Made by a program: the position numbers and the translations under genes. This document shows positions 54,306-63,915 of a stretch of DNA of 64,000 nt, piece after piece. The stretch spans positions 62,001 through 126,000 of the forward strand of contig JAHJSB010000015.1 of the NCBI GenBank assembly GCA_018830285.1. The letters are read 5' to 3'. The stretch comes from Alphaproteobacteria bacterium. GTDB lineage: Bacteria > Pseudomonadota > Alphaproteobacteria > Caulobacterales > Hyphomonadaceae. The notes under the pieces were generated by a model. It saw only the letters and a list, made by a program, of their open reading frames with translations, had not been told where the DNA came from and ran no database searches. The number at the start of each line of letters is the position of its first letter. The stretch's first letter is position 1.

Positions 54306-55727
54306 CTAAAGCGTAACCGTGCCCTTGATGAGGCGCCCATTGCGCTCGAGTTCGATGTTCCAACTGCGGGTTGCCGGTTTCAATGCTGCCTTCAGGTCCA
54401 TTACTGACTTCGTCGACACTCCATTCACCGACCGGATAATATCGCCCGGCCGGAAGTAATTGCGCGCAACGGACCGGCGCAGCACGGAGTGGACATAGAT
54501 GCCGGACCCTTTCTGGAAGGGATCAAGGCCGTTCTCTTCGGCAAGCCGCGGCGATAATTCCACCACACGCGCGCCCGAAAACACAGTCACACCGTCAAGC
54601 AGGACGACGTCGGCCTCGGTCGCTCCGGGCGGCGGCGCCAGTTTCACTGTCCTTGTTAGAGATTTCCCACCTCTGAGCAGGGCCAACTCACTCGTCTCGC
54701 CGGGGCTCTTGATCGCAGCTAAAAACTTGAGTCCCTTCTCGTCGAACACTTCGCGCCCATCGATGTCGGTAATCAGGTCTCCCCGCCGCAGGCCCGCACG
54801 ATCGGCTGGTCCATCTTCGTAGACTTCCGTTACCATCACGCCGATTGGACGGGAAAGTCCCTGCGCCTTGGCGATGTCGTAGCTGACGGCTTGCCCCGCC
54901 AGGCCAAGCCACGGGCGCACGAACGTGCCCTCGTTGATCGCCGCATTCACGACGCGCTTGACCATCTCGGCTGGAATGGCAAAGCCGATGCCGTTCGAGC
55001 CACCCGATCGGGAAAAGATCGCGGTATTCACGCCAACCAGTTCACCCTTGGTGTTGATAAGCGCGCCGCCCGAATTGCCAGGGTTCACGGCCGCATCGGT
55101 CTGAAGGAAGAATGCATAGTCCGAGATTCCCACGTCTGTCCGCGCAGTCGCCGACAGGATGCCACTGGTGACGGTCTGACCGATACCGAACGGATTACCG
55201 ATGGCGAGGACAAGATCACCCACTTCTGACGCACGCGTATCAGCGTAGGGCAGTGTCGGAAGCTGTGCACCTTCCGTGTCGATTTTCAGTACAGCCAGAT
55301 CTGTACGCTCGTCAGCCAGCACGAGTTCTGCTGGAAACTCCCTGCGGTCGCTGAGCACGACCCGAAACGACTCGGCCCCTTCAACAACGTGATTGTTGGT
55401 GACGATCACACCATCGGCTCCCACGATGACGCCAGAGCCCAAGGAATTCTGCACACGCTCCCGCGGTGCAACGCCGCCCGAAAAAAACTGCTCCATCGGA
55501 GAGACCCGCGATGTGACGCGTTTCTGCGTGTAAACGTTCACGACTGAAGGCGAGGTCTGCTTAACGAGCGGCGCGAAAGAGAGCTCCATCTCGCTGCGGT
55601 TCTGCGGCACGCCTTGAGCGTCTGCAAACAGCGGCAAAACAGCCACGATCAAGAGCGCCAACACCATCAGACCAACGACCGCCAGCAGCTTCGAGATATG
55701 TTTTGTCATGGGTATCGTGTGCATCAT
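54306..55727 (-). CDS. Periplasmic serine protease, HtrA/DegP family
   Basis: About 473 residues. A membrane or signal segment (LLAVVGLMVLALLIVAVLPL), trypsin-like domain with His in TNNHVVEG, Asp in DERTDLAVLK and Ser in GNSGGAL, then two PDZ domains. It is involved in envelope protein quality control. The start is unclear (ATG 55727, 55724 or 55709). Confidence 0.93.
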   Translation of the reverse strand: MMHTIPMTKHISKLLAVVGLMVLALLIVAVLPLFADAQGVPQNRSEMELSFAPLVKQTSPSVVNVYTQKRVTSRVSPMEQFFSGGVAPRERVQNSLGSGVIVGADGVIVTNNHVVEGAESFRVVLSDRREFPAELVLADERTDLAVLKIDTEGAQLPTLPYADTRASEVGDLVLAIGNPFGIGQTVTSGILSATARTDVGISDYAFFLQTDAAVNPGNSGGALINTKGELVGVNTAIFSRSGGSNGIGFAIPAEMVKRVVNAAINEGTFVRPWLGLAGQAVSYDIAKAQGLSRPIGVMVTEVYEDGPADRAGLRRGDLITDIDGREVFDEKGLKFLAAIKSPGETSELALLRGGKSLTRTVKLAPPPGATEADVVLLDGVTVFSGARVVELSPRLAEENGLDPFQKGSGIYVHSVLRRSVARNYFRPGDIIRSVNGVSTKSVMDLKAALKPATRSWNIELERNGRLIKGTVTL

Positions 55728-55782
55728 GACTAAGGCTCTATTGCGGCATCGCGCAGGTGGCAATTCGTCTGTTTATGACAAT

Positions 55783-57240
55783 TCAGTCAGAAACTGAATC
55801 GCTGGCATTCTGGCTCGCACGCTCCGCCAGCGCCCGTAAATTGGCCTCATGTCCCTCGCGGCTGATCTTGTAGAATGACACGCAAAGGATCATGAGCATC
55901 CAAATCGTCAGCACCGACGCCGCATAACCGATACCGAGCAACTGGAGCTGCGAATCAGGCACCATGCCCGGTCGCATTCCCGGCGTGATCGCTGCAACGG
56001 AGAGAACGATCGCCGCGAGCATGACTCCCGATCCCTGCGCGAGCTTCCGAATGAAACTGATGCCGGCAAAGAAAATACCCTCGGATCGGCGTCCCGTCGC
56101 AAGTTCGCTGTCCTCTACGATATCGGCAATCATGGACCCCATCAGCATCTGGGTCGCGATGATCAGCGCGAGATCGAAAATCGTGATGGAGATAATAATA
56201 TTGAACAATAGGTCCGTTCCGTTCGGTGGCATCAGACCCAATACGCGCGCCAGAACCGGTGCAGGCGCGATCGTAAAGGCAAGCACGCCGATGATGATCG
56301 CGCCACGTTTCTTGCCAAGAGTCTTGCCAATGATCGGCGCAACGATCAGGGCGATCACAGCCGAGATGTAGACGGCCACCGTCAGAAGGGCCGTCTGGTC
56401 TGTCGTGAAGCCCCAGAACAATCCGTTGATGTACTGATTTAGCGACGCTGAAATACCTGACGCCAGCAAGCCGAACAGCGTTGCCAGGAACAAGGCTCTG
56501 AACGAAGGATTGGAAACTGTTTCGAGGATTTCGCTGAATATTTTGCGGATCGTCAGCTTGCGCTGAGGTGGCGGCAATTTCAGGTGCGATATATGGCTAT
56601 GCGTTCCCGCCGTCGTCGCAAGTACGGCAAGGAAGATCACCACGGACGCCCACAGACCATACGTGTGCCAGCCTTGTATATTGAAGAATCCTGACGGGTC
56701 GGCTTCGGTCGGACGCAACAGAAGGGCGAGCAGAGCGATCTGGATGGAAAGCCCCCCCACCCATGCAAAAAAATAACGATAGGACATCAGCGATGTACGA
56801 GCATCGTAGTCGCTGGTCAGTTCTGCCGCCAAAGCGTTTTGCGGCACTTCGTAGATCGTGAATAGAAGCCGCACGGAGATCGTGAGCGCGACGAGCCACG
56901 GAAACAGCTCGCTTCCTGTTAGCCCCGCCGGCGGATTCCATGCAAAATAATAGGCAATCGCAACTGGCAACATCGCAGCGTACATGAACGGGTGCCGACG
57001 CCCCAGCCGCGACCGGAAATTATCGGACCAATAACCAACGACGGGGTCGGAGACGGCGTCAACGATCAGGGCAATGAAGAGCGCAGTCGCGACATGTGCC
57101 GCTGGCACGCCCAAGACCTGACTGTAGAAGAATAGCAGGAAATAGTCGAAGCCATTATTCTTGACGCCATCGGCGATGCCACCAACGCCAAACGCAAGCC
57201 GCGTCAAAATGCTGGGCTTGCCCTGAGATCCAGTCGCCAT
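55783..57240 (-). CDS. GPH/MFS-type sugar:cation symporter-like transporter
   Basis: 485 residues with about 12 membrane helices. The N-terminal region GVGGIADGVKNNGFDYFLLF and DAVSDPVVGYWSD are GPH/melibiose-permease-family signatures. The substrate is unknown. It lies 26 bases downstream of the acyl-CoA dehydrogenase gene and may be in one operon with it. Confidence 0.85.
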   Translation of the reverse strand: MATGSQGKPSILTRLAFGVGGIADGVKNNGFDYFLLFFYSQVLGVPAAHVATALFIALIVDAVSDPVVGYWSDNFRSRLGRRHPFMYAAMLPVAIAYYFAWNPPAGLTGSELFPWLVALTISVRLLFTIYEVPQNALAAELTSDYDARTSLMSYRYFFAWVGGLSIQIALLALLLRPTEADPSGFFNIQGWHTYGLWASVVIFLAVLATTAGTHSHISHLKLPPPQRKLTIRKIFSEILETVSNPSFRALFLATLFGLLASGISASLNQYINGLFWGFTTDQTALLTVAVYISAVIALIVAPIIGKTLGKKRGAIIIGVLAFTIAPAPVLARVLGLMPPNGTDLLFNIIISITIFDLALIIATQMLMGSMIADIVEDSELATGRRSEGIFFAGISFIRKLAQGSGVMLAAIVLSVAAITPGMRPGMVPDSQLQLLGIGYAASVLTIWMLMILCVSFYKISREGHEANLRALAERASQNASDSVSD

Positions 57241-57266
57241 GCGTTACCCTCTCTGGGTATGTTCCG

Positions 57267-58490
57267 TTACAGGCCAAGCACCATCTTCGCCATGATGTTG
57301 CGCTGGATCTCGTTCGAGCCGGCATAGATCGACGTCTTGCGATAGTTGAAATAGCTCGGCGTGACCGGGACCGCATAGCCGGGCATTGGCAAATCGGCAT
57401 TCGCCCCCTGCCTCGCGATGGCGAGGCTGTCCTGAATGAACGGTGCTCCGTAGGCGCCAACCGCTTCAACGAGCAGTTCCGTGATTTCCTGCTGGGTCTC
57501 CGAGCCCTGGCATTTGAGCATCGAGCTTTCGGGACCGACGGCTTGCCCGGCAGACAGTGATGAAAAAATCCGCTGCTCGGTGGCATCCAGGCTGTCGATC
57601 TTCATTTCCAGCGCGGCAACCTTGCGGGCGAAGTCCGCGTCCCGGATCAGCGCGTCACCGTCAGTCTGTTCCGCGCTGGCAATCTTCTTTGCCTTTTTCA
57701 GCATGTTGCGAAGCCCTGGCGCATAGGAATTGCCACGTTCGAACTGGAGCAGGTATTTCGCATAGGTCCAGCCTTCATTCTCCTTGCCAACCAGCGAACC
57801 CTCAACGGGCACGCGAACGTCTTCAAAGAACACCTGATTGACTTCCTGCTGTCCCTCGACAGGCATGTCGAGCGTCGGCAGTGCGGAGACGGAAATGCCG
57901 GGCAGTGTCATCGGGAAGATGATAAAGCTGATACCTTCCTGAGCTTTTACGCCCTTTTTCGTGCGCACGAGGCAGAATATCCAGTCGGCCCACTGCGCGT
58001 GTGTCGTCCAGATCTTCGAACCATTCAGAACATAGTCATCACCATCGCGCACAGCACTCATCTGGAGCGATGCGAGATCGGACCCCGAACCAGGTTCCGA
58101 ATAGCCCTGGCACCACCAGACGTCGGACGCGAGAATGGGCGGCAGGTGTTTCTCTTTCTGCGCTTCGGAGCCAAACGCCATGATAACCGGCGCGACCATC
58201 GAGAAGCCCATCGGGCTGACGGTGGGCGTGCCAGCAGCTGATAGCTCCATGTTCAGGATATAGCGCTCGGACGGGCTCAGGCCGGGGCCGCCATGCTCTT
58301 CAGGCCAGTTGGCCGCAGCCCACCCCTTTTCGTTCAGCTTTCGCTGCCAGGCGACCTGGCCTTCCTTGTCGAGATAGCCATTTTTAGACATGGCCATCTT
58401 GGCACGAAGGTCGGACGAATAGGCGCCTGCAATCCACGCACGCACCTCTTGCTGGAACGCGGCGTCTTCAGCCGTGAATGACAGATCCAT
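57267..58490 (-). CDS. Acyl-CoA dehydrogenase
   Basis: 407 residues. The fold signatures are visible (WCQGYSEPGSGSDLASLQ for FAD binding; YRKTSIYAGSNEIQRNIMAK near the C-terminus). It catalyses alpha,beta-desaturation of an acyl-CoA. It could take part in lipid or hydrocarbon breakdown together with the nearby P450, which is inference. Confidence 0.92.
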   Translation of the reverse strand: MDLSFTAEDAAFQQEVRAWIAGAYSSDLRAKMAMSKNGYLDKEGQVAWQRKLNEKGWAAANWPEEHGGPGLSPSERYILNMELSAAGTPTVSPMGFSMVAPVIMAFGSEAQKEKHLPPILASDVWWCQGYSEPGSGSDLASLQMSAVRDGDDYVLNGSKIWTTHAQWADWIFCLVRTKKGVKAQEGISFIIFPMTLPGISVSALPTLDMPVEGQQEVNQVFFEDVRVPVEGSLVGKENEGWTYAKYLLQFERGNSYAPGLRNMLKKAKKIASAEQTDGDALIRDADFARKVAALEMKIDSLDATEQRIFSSLSAGQAVGPESSMLKCQGSETQQEITELLVEAVGAYGAPFIQDSLAIARQGANADLPMPGYAVPVTPSYFNYRKTSIYAGSNEIQRNIMAKMVLGL

Positions 58491-58504
58491 CGTTCGGCGC
58501 CCGT

Positions 58505-58795
58505 CTATTCGACGATATCGAAATACTGCACCTGTGGGGCGCCTGCGAGGCAGGCACCAAGCTTCGGTCCGGCTGCCTTGAAGTAGTCGGTCTGGCCATG
58601 CGCCTTCAGATCGTCAGACGTCGCATACTGTTCCATGAAGATGTAATCGGTGTCCGAGCCCTTTTCCTTGTAGAGCTGGTAGGTCAGGCAACCTGGTTCA
58701 TTGGCCTTCACCTTGGCCATAAGGTCTTTTCCAACCTGTTCGAAATCAGCCTGCTTGCCATCCTGGATCTTGAGCTTCGCCACGACACCGATCAT
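58505..58795 (-). CDS. Antibiotic biosynthesis monooxygenase (ABM) domain protein
   Basis: 96 residues, dimeric alpha/beta-barrel family (MIGVVAKLKIQDGKQADFEQ, EPGCLTYQLYKEKG, FMEQYATSDDLKAH). Relatives include quinol monooxygenases of the YgiN type. Upstream of the acyl-CoA dehydrogenase on the same strand. Confidence 0.85.
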   Translation of the reverse strand: MIGVVAKLKIQDGKQADFEQVGKDLMAKVKANEPGCLTYQLYKEKGSDTDYIFMEQYATSDDLKAHGQTDYFKAAGPKLGACLAGAPQVQYFDIVE

Positions 58796-59043
58796 TCATT
58801 CTCTCCCTTTTATTCAAATTGTTCTCGCCACATTATGGGCTTCCCAGTTCTGGGCAAGCTTGACCTAGGGGAGAGGGCGCAAAAAAGGAGCACGCAGACG
58901 GGCGCACCTTTCCAATCGTCAGGAAAGCACAGACACAGGGCAGCCCCCGGCCCCATTGATGCAGCCAATTTCGCCTGGCTGGTGCAAAATGGAATGGGAC
59001 TTGCTGTTACAGACTGTTAGTAACCAAATACGCAGGAAATACA

Positions 59044-60063
59044 GTGGTCACCAACGCCCAAACCATAGAAAAGACGGTCGAAGCGCTCGACCCCACCCGG
59101 GTACTTGCGGTTATCCCTGCGTTGAACGAATCCCGGCACATAGAGTCCTGCATTCGCTCGCTCATGGCGGGCGATGAATGGTTACGACGCGTTCCCCTTG
59201 TCGTTGTTGACGGCGGCAGCACCGATGGCACGCTTGAAATCGTTGAATCGCTGATGCCGGAGTTCCCCAATCTTCACCTCATGCACAACAGTAAAAAACT
59301 CCAGTCTGCGGCGATCAACCTCGCCGTTGCAGAATGCGCAGGTGAAAGCGCGACATTCCTCGTGCGATGCGATGCCCATTCCGTTTTCCCGGCGGGTTTC
59401 ATTCAGTCCGTCGCCTCTGCCCTTATGAGGACGCAAGCCGCATCGATTGTGATCCCGATGGACGCCCGCGGCGAGACCTGCTTCGAAAAAGCAAATGCCT
59501 GGATCGTCGACACGCCACTCGGCTCGGGTGGGTCAGCCCACCGCGGCGGAACGCGTTCGGGCTATGTCGACCATGGCCATCACGCAGGATTCGACCTGTC
59601 GGTCTTCCGTTCTATCGGCGGATACGATGAAACATTCTCCCATAATGAAGACGCCGAATATGACGAGCGCGTCACCCAGGCTGGGGGCCGCATCTTCCTC
59701 GATGCCACGATCCGCAAAATCTACATCCCACGCGGTTCTGTTGCAGCGCTCGCACGACAGTATTATAATTACGGTAAGGGCCGGGCGCGAACCGTACTCA
59801 AGCACCGTCAGAGACCGAAGGTCCGTCAGATGCTTCCCATACTCGCCTTGCTGGGCTGTCTCATTGGCCTGCTCGCCGCCCCCTTCTACCCGCCCGCCAT
59901 TCTCCTGCCCGCCGGTTACCTCACGATACTCGCCGCAGCGTCTGTCTTCATTGGCCTGGTAAAGATGTCTGCCTGCGGCCTCCTGGCGGGTCTGGCTTCC
60001 GGTACGATGCACATGAGTTGGGCCGCTGGATTCATCATGCAATCCCTTGCTGGGCCTCGGTAA
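59044..60063 (+). CDS. ExoA-like glycosyltransferase family 2
   Basis: 339 residues from GTG 59044. The GT2 fold shows VIPALNESRHIESCI, VDGGSTDGTLEI and a metal-binding Asp in VRCDAHS; two or three membrane helices follow at the C-terminus. Succinoglycan ExoA is the closest recognised type (beta-1,3-glucosyl transfer). It is the first gene of an exopolysaccharide cluster. Confidence 0.88.
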   Translation: MVTNAQTIEKTVEALDPTRVLAVIPALNESRHIESCIRSLMAGDEWLRRVPLVVVDGGSTDGTLEIVESLMPEFPNLHLMHNSKKLQSAAINLAVAECAGESATFLVRCDAHSVFPAGFIQSVASALMRTQAASIVIPMDARGETCFEKANAWIVDTPLGSGGSAHRGGTRSGYVDHGHHAGFDLSVFRSIGGYDETFSHNEDAEYDERVTQAGGRIFLDATIRKIYIPRGSVAALARQYYNYGKGRARTVLKHRQRPKVRQMLPILALLGCLIGLLAAPFYPPAILLPAGYLTILAAASVFIGLVKMSACGLLAGLASGTMHMSWAAGFIMQSLAGPR

Positions 60064-60130
60064 TTTCGCGACGCAAGAAATTGGTTTTTGCTGCAAAACG
60101 CTATAGAGAGGGACTATTCAGAAAGCCGCC

Positions 60131-61042
60131 ATGTCCAGATTGCCACAACTCTTGCAAAGGTCGTTCCTCGATCAGTTCGGGCGCCTGACGCGTTCAGCAA
60201 CGTCTTTGCGCGCGCGCATTCGCGCCCGAGTCGGGCAGTCGAATGATCACGCACCCGTTGTTGCCACGCCTGTACGAAGCGACGTCACCAGAGTCACAGC
60301 CGCCCCTGATGGCGAGTGCATCTATGCGATCGGCGACATTCACGGACGACACGATTTACTTGAGCGCCTGATCGTCAAAATTGAAAACGATGCAACGGGC
60401 CTGCCCCCGGACACGCGTGTCACGATTGTGTTTCTCGGTGATTATATCGACCGCGGCCTGCAGTCGCGCGCCGTGATCGAGTTCTTCCTGAGCGACCGTC
60501 TGGACAAATTCGAGACCGTGTTCCTGATGGGCAACCACGAAGAGGCACTCTTGAAATTCCTTGAAGACGAGTCATTCGGCAGCCAATGGGTACGCTATGG
60601 CGGCGGTGAAACGCTCTATTCATATGGCTTCCAGCCACCAAACACGCGTGGCAGCCTGGGGTCGCACGAAGCCATGGCAGCAGCCCGATCAGCATGGACC
60701 AAGCTGTGGGGCGCTTTCCGCGAGCGTCTGCCGCAAGAGCACCTTGATTTTTATCGTTCGCTGAAGCCTTACCATTCCGCCGGCGACTACTTGTTCGTCC
60801 ACGCGGGGCTGAGGCCCGACACATCCATCGCCGAGCAAAGCACGCGAGACATGCTCTGGATCCGAGATGAGTTCCTTGACGACACGAGGCAATTTTCGCA
60901 TTTGATAGTCCATGGACACACTCCAGCCGAAGACGTTTTCCACGACAATCGCCGCATTGGCCTCGACACTGGCGCCTTCCTCAGCGGCAAGCTGTCTGCA
61001 GCTCGATTCTTCGGCGAGCAAATTACCTTCCTGACCACGTGA
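60131..61042 (+). CDS. PPP-type metallophosphatase (serine/threonine phosphatase-like)
   Basis: 303 residues. The PPP signatures are GDIHGRHDLL, GDYIDRGLQS and GNHEEALL, with later His residues in VHAGLRPDTS and VHGHTPAE. It is located between two polysaccharide genes and might regulate them by dephosphorylation or act on a nucleotide. Confidence 0.9.
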   Translation: MSRLPQLLQRSFLDQFGRLTRSATSLRARIRARVGQSNDHAPVVATPVRSDVTRVTAAPDGECIYAIGDIHGRHDLLERLIVKIENDATGLPPDTRVTIVFLGDYIDRGLQSRAVIEFFLSDRLDKFETVFLMGNHEEALLKFLEDESFGSQWVRYGGGETLYSYGFQPPNTRGSLGSHEAMAAARSAWTKLWGAFRERLPQEHLDFYRSLKPYHSAGDYLFVHAGLRPDTSIAEQSTRDMLWIRDEFLDDTRQFSHLIVHGHTPAEDVFHDNRRIGLDTGAFLSGKLSAARFFGEQITFLTT

Positions 61043-61099
61043 GTGTGTCAGACTGAAACAGTTTGGCCGCGTTTCGTCGCCATCACTTGGAGATTTATT

Positions 61100-61690
61100 A
61101 TGTCGCTATTTCGCTCATTCATTCTCATGGTGACGCTCGCCATGTTCATGTTCGCTTCGGCCTGCCAATCGGCCGGACCGGTGACGCGTCAGGTTGCAGA
61201 TCCGTCAACGCCGGCCCAAACCCAGTCGAATATTGCTTATACTTTGGGCACAGGCGACAAGTTACGCATAAACGTGTTCGGTCAGCCTGAACTCTCTGGC
61301 GAATTCGTGGTCGATGGAACAGGCGCGATATCGCTCCCCTTGATCGGACAAGTGACAGCTGTCGGACTCAGCACCCAAGACCTTGAGACGACGATCGCAA
61401 CCAATCTATCCAACGGATTTCTTCTCGAGCCCCGTGTGAGCGCCGAAGTGATCAACTACCGACCATTTTACATTCTTGGCGAGGTTGGTCGCCCTGGAGA
61501 ATATCCCTTCAACTCCGGACTGACTGTGTTGAATGCTGTAGCCGCAGCAGGAGGGTTTACATATCGCGCCAATAAGAAAGTGGTCTTTATCAAGAGCGCG
61601 GATGGAAATCAGGAGATACCGTTCGAGCTCGATACCAACACGGTCGTAAAGCCTGGCGACACGCTCCGAATTGGCGAACGAATCTTTTAG
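61100..61690 (+). CDS. Polysaccharide export lipoprotein (Wza/ExoF type)
   Basis: 196 residues with a lipobox (FASAC) and the Poly_export domain (YTLGTGDKLRINVFGQPELS), followed by a SLBB-like domain (FYILGEVGRPGEYPF). It forms the outer-membrane part of the export channel. ATG 61100 has GGAG 9 bases upstream. Confidence 0.92.
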   Translation: MSLFRSFILMVTLAMFMFASACQSAGPVTRQVADPSTPAQTQSNIAYTLGTGDKLRINVFGQPELSGEFVVDGTGAISLPLIGQVTAVGLSTQDLETTIATNLSNGFLLEPRVSAEVINYRPFYILGEVGRPGEYPFNSGLTVLNAVAAAGGFTYRANKKVVFIKSADGNQEIPFELDTNTVVKPGDTLRIGERIF

Positions 61691-61980
61691 GTCCCTCGCG
61701 AATCGATTCATTTGATCCAAATTGCTTTGCGCCCGCGACGTTCGATACAGAACCTCGCGGGCGTGTCTAATTTGCGCCTGCTTTTTGGGTGGTCTGTCTC
61801 GTATCGATACACGAAATTCAGAGATGAGCCGAATATGAATGAATATTTAGGCAATACTTCGCGCGGCAGGGGAAAATGCGACCCCAAGAGTTAATTATTT
61901 GCGAAAATCGCGGTATAAGGATTGCAGAGGATTGATAGAACGCAATATGCGTCAATCCCAGATGCGGCAGGAATATTGCA

Positions 61981-62736
61981 ATGGGGTCGAGTGGACGCGG
62001 CTTGGTTAGCAGTACCGCAGTTAGAATGCAGGGGACCAGAATGGGCTTGAGATTGAGTAACTCGTCACGGCAGGCAGAAGCCACCGCCTATGCAGCGGCT
62101 CGCCTGAGCCAGGCGCTTGATCGCGACCACACTCAGTTCAAACGCCTGTTCGACATTGTCGTCGCGGGTACAGCCCTGCTTTTTGTCGCCCCCCTGATCC
62201 TCGTGGTTGCGATCATCATTCGCCTGCAAGACGGTGGACGCGCTTTCTATTCCCAGAGGCGCTATGGTTTGGATGGCGAAACATTCAACTGCTTCAAACT
62301 CCGCTCGATGGTGCCAAATGCGAAGGAACAACTTGACGAACTCCTGGCACACGATCCTGTCGCCCGGAAGGAATGGGACGAAACCCAAAAGCTGACCAAC
62401 GATCCTCGCATCACACCGATCGGCAATTTTATTCGCAAGACGTCAATCGATGAATTGCCCCAACTATACAATGTACTGCGTGGCGACATGTCGCTCGTGG
62501 GCCCACGCCCCATCGTTGAGAATGAAATCGCCAAATATGGCGATAGCTACCGTCACTACTGCGCCGTGCGTCCTGGCATTACCGGTCTCTGGCAGGTAAG
62601 CGGTCGCAGTGACACGTCCTACCCGCAACGTGTTGCTGCCGACGTCGAATACGCACGCAGCCGGTCGTTCTGGGGTGACGTCAAGATCGTCATGATGACC
62701 ATACCTGCTGTTCTCAACTCCAAGGGTGCGCGCTGA
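61981..62736 (+). CDS. ExoY-like undecaprenyl-phosphate sugar transferase
   Basis: 251 residues. One membrane helix (IVVAGTALLFVAPLILVVAI) precedes the bacterial sugar transferase domain (KLRSMVPNA, IRKTSIDELPQLYNVLRGDM, SLVGPRP, RPGITGLWQVSGRS). It starts the repeat unit on the lipid carrier. ATG 61981 follows AGGAA; ATG 62041 is an alternative. The 290-base gap upstream has no gene. Confidence 0.93.
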   Translation: MGSSGRGLVSSTAVRMQGTRMGLRLSNSSRQAEATAYAAARLSQALDRDHTQFKRLFDIVVAGTALLFVAPLILVVAIIIRLQDGGRAFYSQRRYGLDGETFNCFKLRSMVPNAKEQLDELLAHDPVARKEWDETQKLTNDPRITPIGNFIRKTSIDELPQLYNVLRGDMSLVGPRPIVENEIAKYGDSYRHYCAVRPGITGLWQVSGRSDTSYPQRVAADVEYARSRSFWGDVKIVMMTIPAVLNSKGAR

Positions 62737-62788
62737 TACGTCCGGACTTGGACTAGGCCGCAACCTCATATTCAGGATATGGTAGGCT

Positions 62789-63604
62789 GTGACTCGCGCC
62801 CGGTACGTAATTGCAATTTTGATCGCACTCGCGATCCTGATCATCGTCGGAATCGCGGCCTACATCTGGCCCCATCCGAAATATACAATCGTTCCTGATC
62901 GCGGAGACGGGAAATCCTTCAACCTTTCGTTTAGTGACGGTTTTGAAGAGTCAGATTGGTACATCTCCGACTTCACCTTCCTGTCACAGTTCTATCGGGC
63001 CGGCTGGGTAGCGGAGAACGTTCATTTCGAAAATCCAAGTATTTCACTCGAGATTAATCGCAAACCCGTTGATCATCAGCCCTATTCTGGTGCGGAGGTT
63101 CAGAAGCGCGGATATTATGGCTTTGGACGCTACGAAGTCGTAATGCAGGCTGCGCCAGGTTCTGGCGTCGTATCGTCGTTCTTTACCCACACGGATGCAA
63201 CATTCGGCGACCCGCACGACGAAATCGACATTGAATTTCTTGGCAAAAATACGCGCCAAATTCATGCCAATGTCTTTGCCGACGGAAAAACCAATGGATC
63301 AATCTATATCGATCTCCCCTTCGACGCGGCTGAGGAAGCCCATCTCTATGCCTTTGACTGGCAGCCCGACGCAATCACCTGGTTTGTCGATGGGGTGGCA
63401 AAAAAAACGGTAACATCCGCCGAGAGGCCGATCCCGCAGAATCCCGGTCGCATCATTATGAATATCTGGACCGGATCGCATGACCAATATGCTTGGCACG
63501 GATCTCCGGAATTCGAAGACGGCACCCGTGCGACTTACTATTGCGTCAGTTTCCGCGCACTGGGCGACCACACGCCGCAATGCTCCAACAGCGAAAAACG
63601 CTGA
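62789..63604 (+). CDS. GH16-family glycanase, ExoK-like, membrane-anchored
   Basis: 271 residues from GTG 62789. An N-terminal membrane segment and a GH16 domain with HDEIDIEFLG (nucleophile Glu145, acid/base Glu149). Its catalytic part is strikingly similar to that of the protein at 18 kb. In succinoglycan clusters ExoK trims the polymer, and its place beside exoY supports that role. Confidence 0.9.
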   Translation: MTRARYVIAILIALAILIIVGIAAYIWPHPKYTIVPDRGDGKSFNLSFSDGFEESDWYISDFTFLSQFYRAGWVAENVHFENPSISLEINRKPVDHQPYSGAEVQKRGYYGFGRYEVVMQAAPGSGVVSSFFTHTDATFGDPHDEIDIEFLGKNTRQIHANVFADGKTNGSIYIDLPFDAAEEAHLYAFDWQPDAITWFVDGVAKKTVTSAERPIPQNPGRIIMNIWTGSHDQYAWHGSPEFEDGTRATYYCVSFRALGDHTPQCSNSEKR

Positions 63605-63644
63605 GCATCGTAAGCTTGGTCGGATACCGTGTTACCCGACAATA

Positions 63645-63851
63645 TTAGCCGAACAGAGCCATCATCCCTGAGATGATGCCGGCCCACAGAAGTGCGCTTA
63701 GCCCGACGATTACCAGCAGCCGCGCCCAAACAGGCCACTTGCCGTTTGGTGAATTCGCATAGCGCCCCGAATCATTTCGGATCTGCGCGTCGAGCGAATA
63801 ATCGACAGCAGTCCTGCGGGACGGAATGGCTGGGTTTGGCGTCATCATCAT
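63645..63851 (-). CDS. Small membrane protein, function unknown
   Basis: 68 residues with one C-terminal hydrophobic helix (WARLLVIVGLSALLWAGIIS) and a polar N-terminus. No family is recognised. It is convergent with the GH16 gene. Confidence 0.55.
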   Translation of the reverse strand: MMMTPNPAIPSRRTAVDYSLDAQIRNDSGRYANSPNGKWPVWARLLVIVGLSALLWAGIISGMMALFG

Positions 63852-63915
63852 ATCTTTTGAACAACCAACTTTAACGACTGCTTAAAATGCGTTCACGTGT
63901 TCAGCGCCGGCTCAC

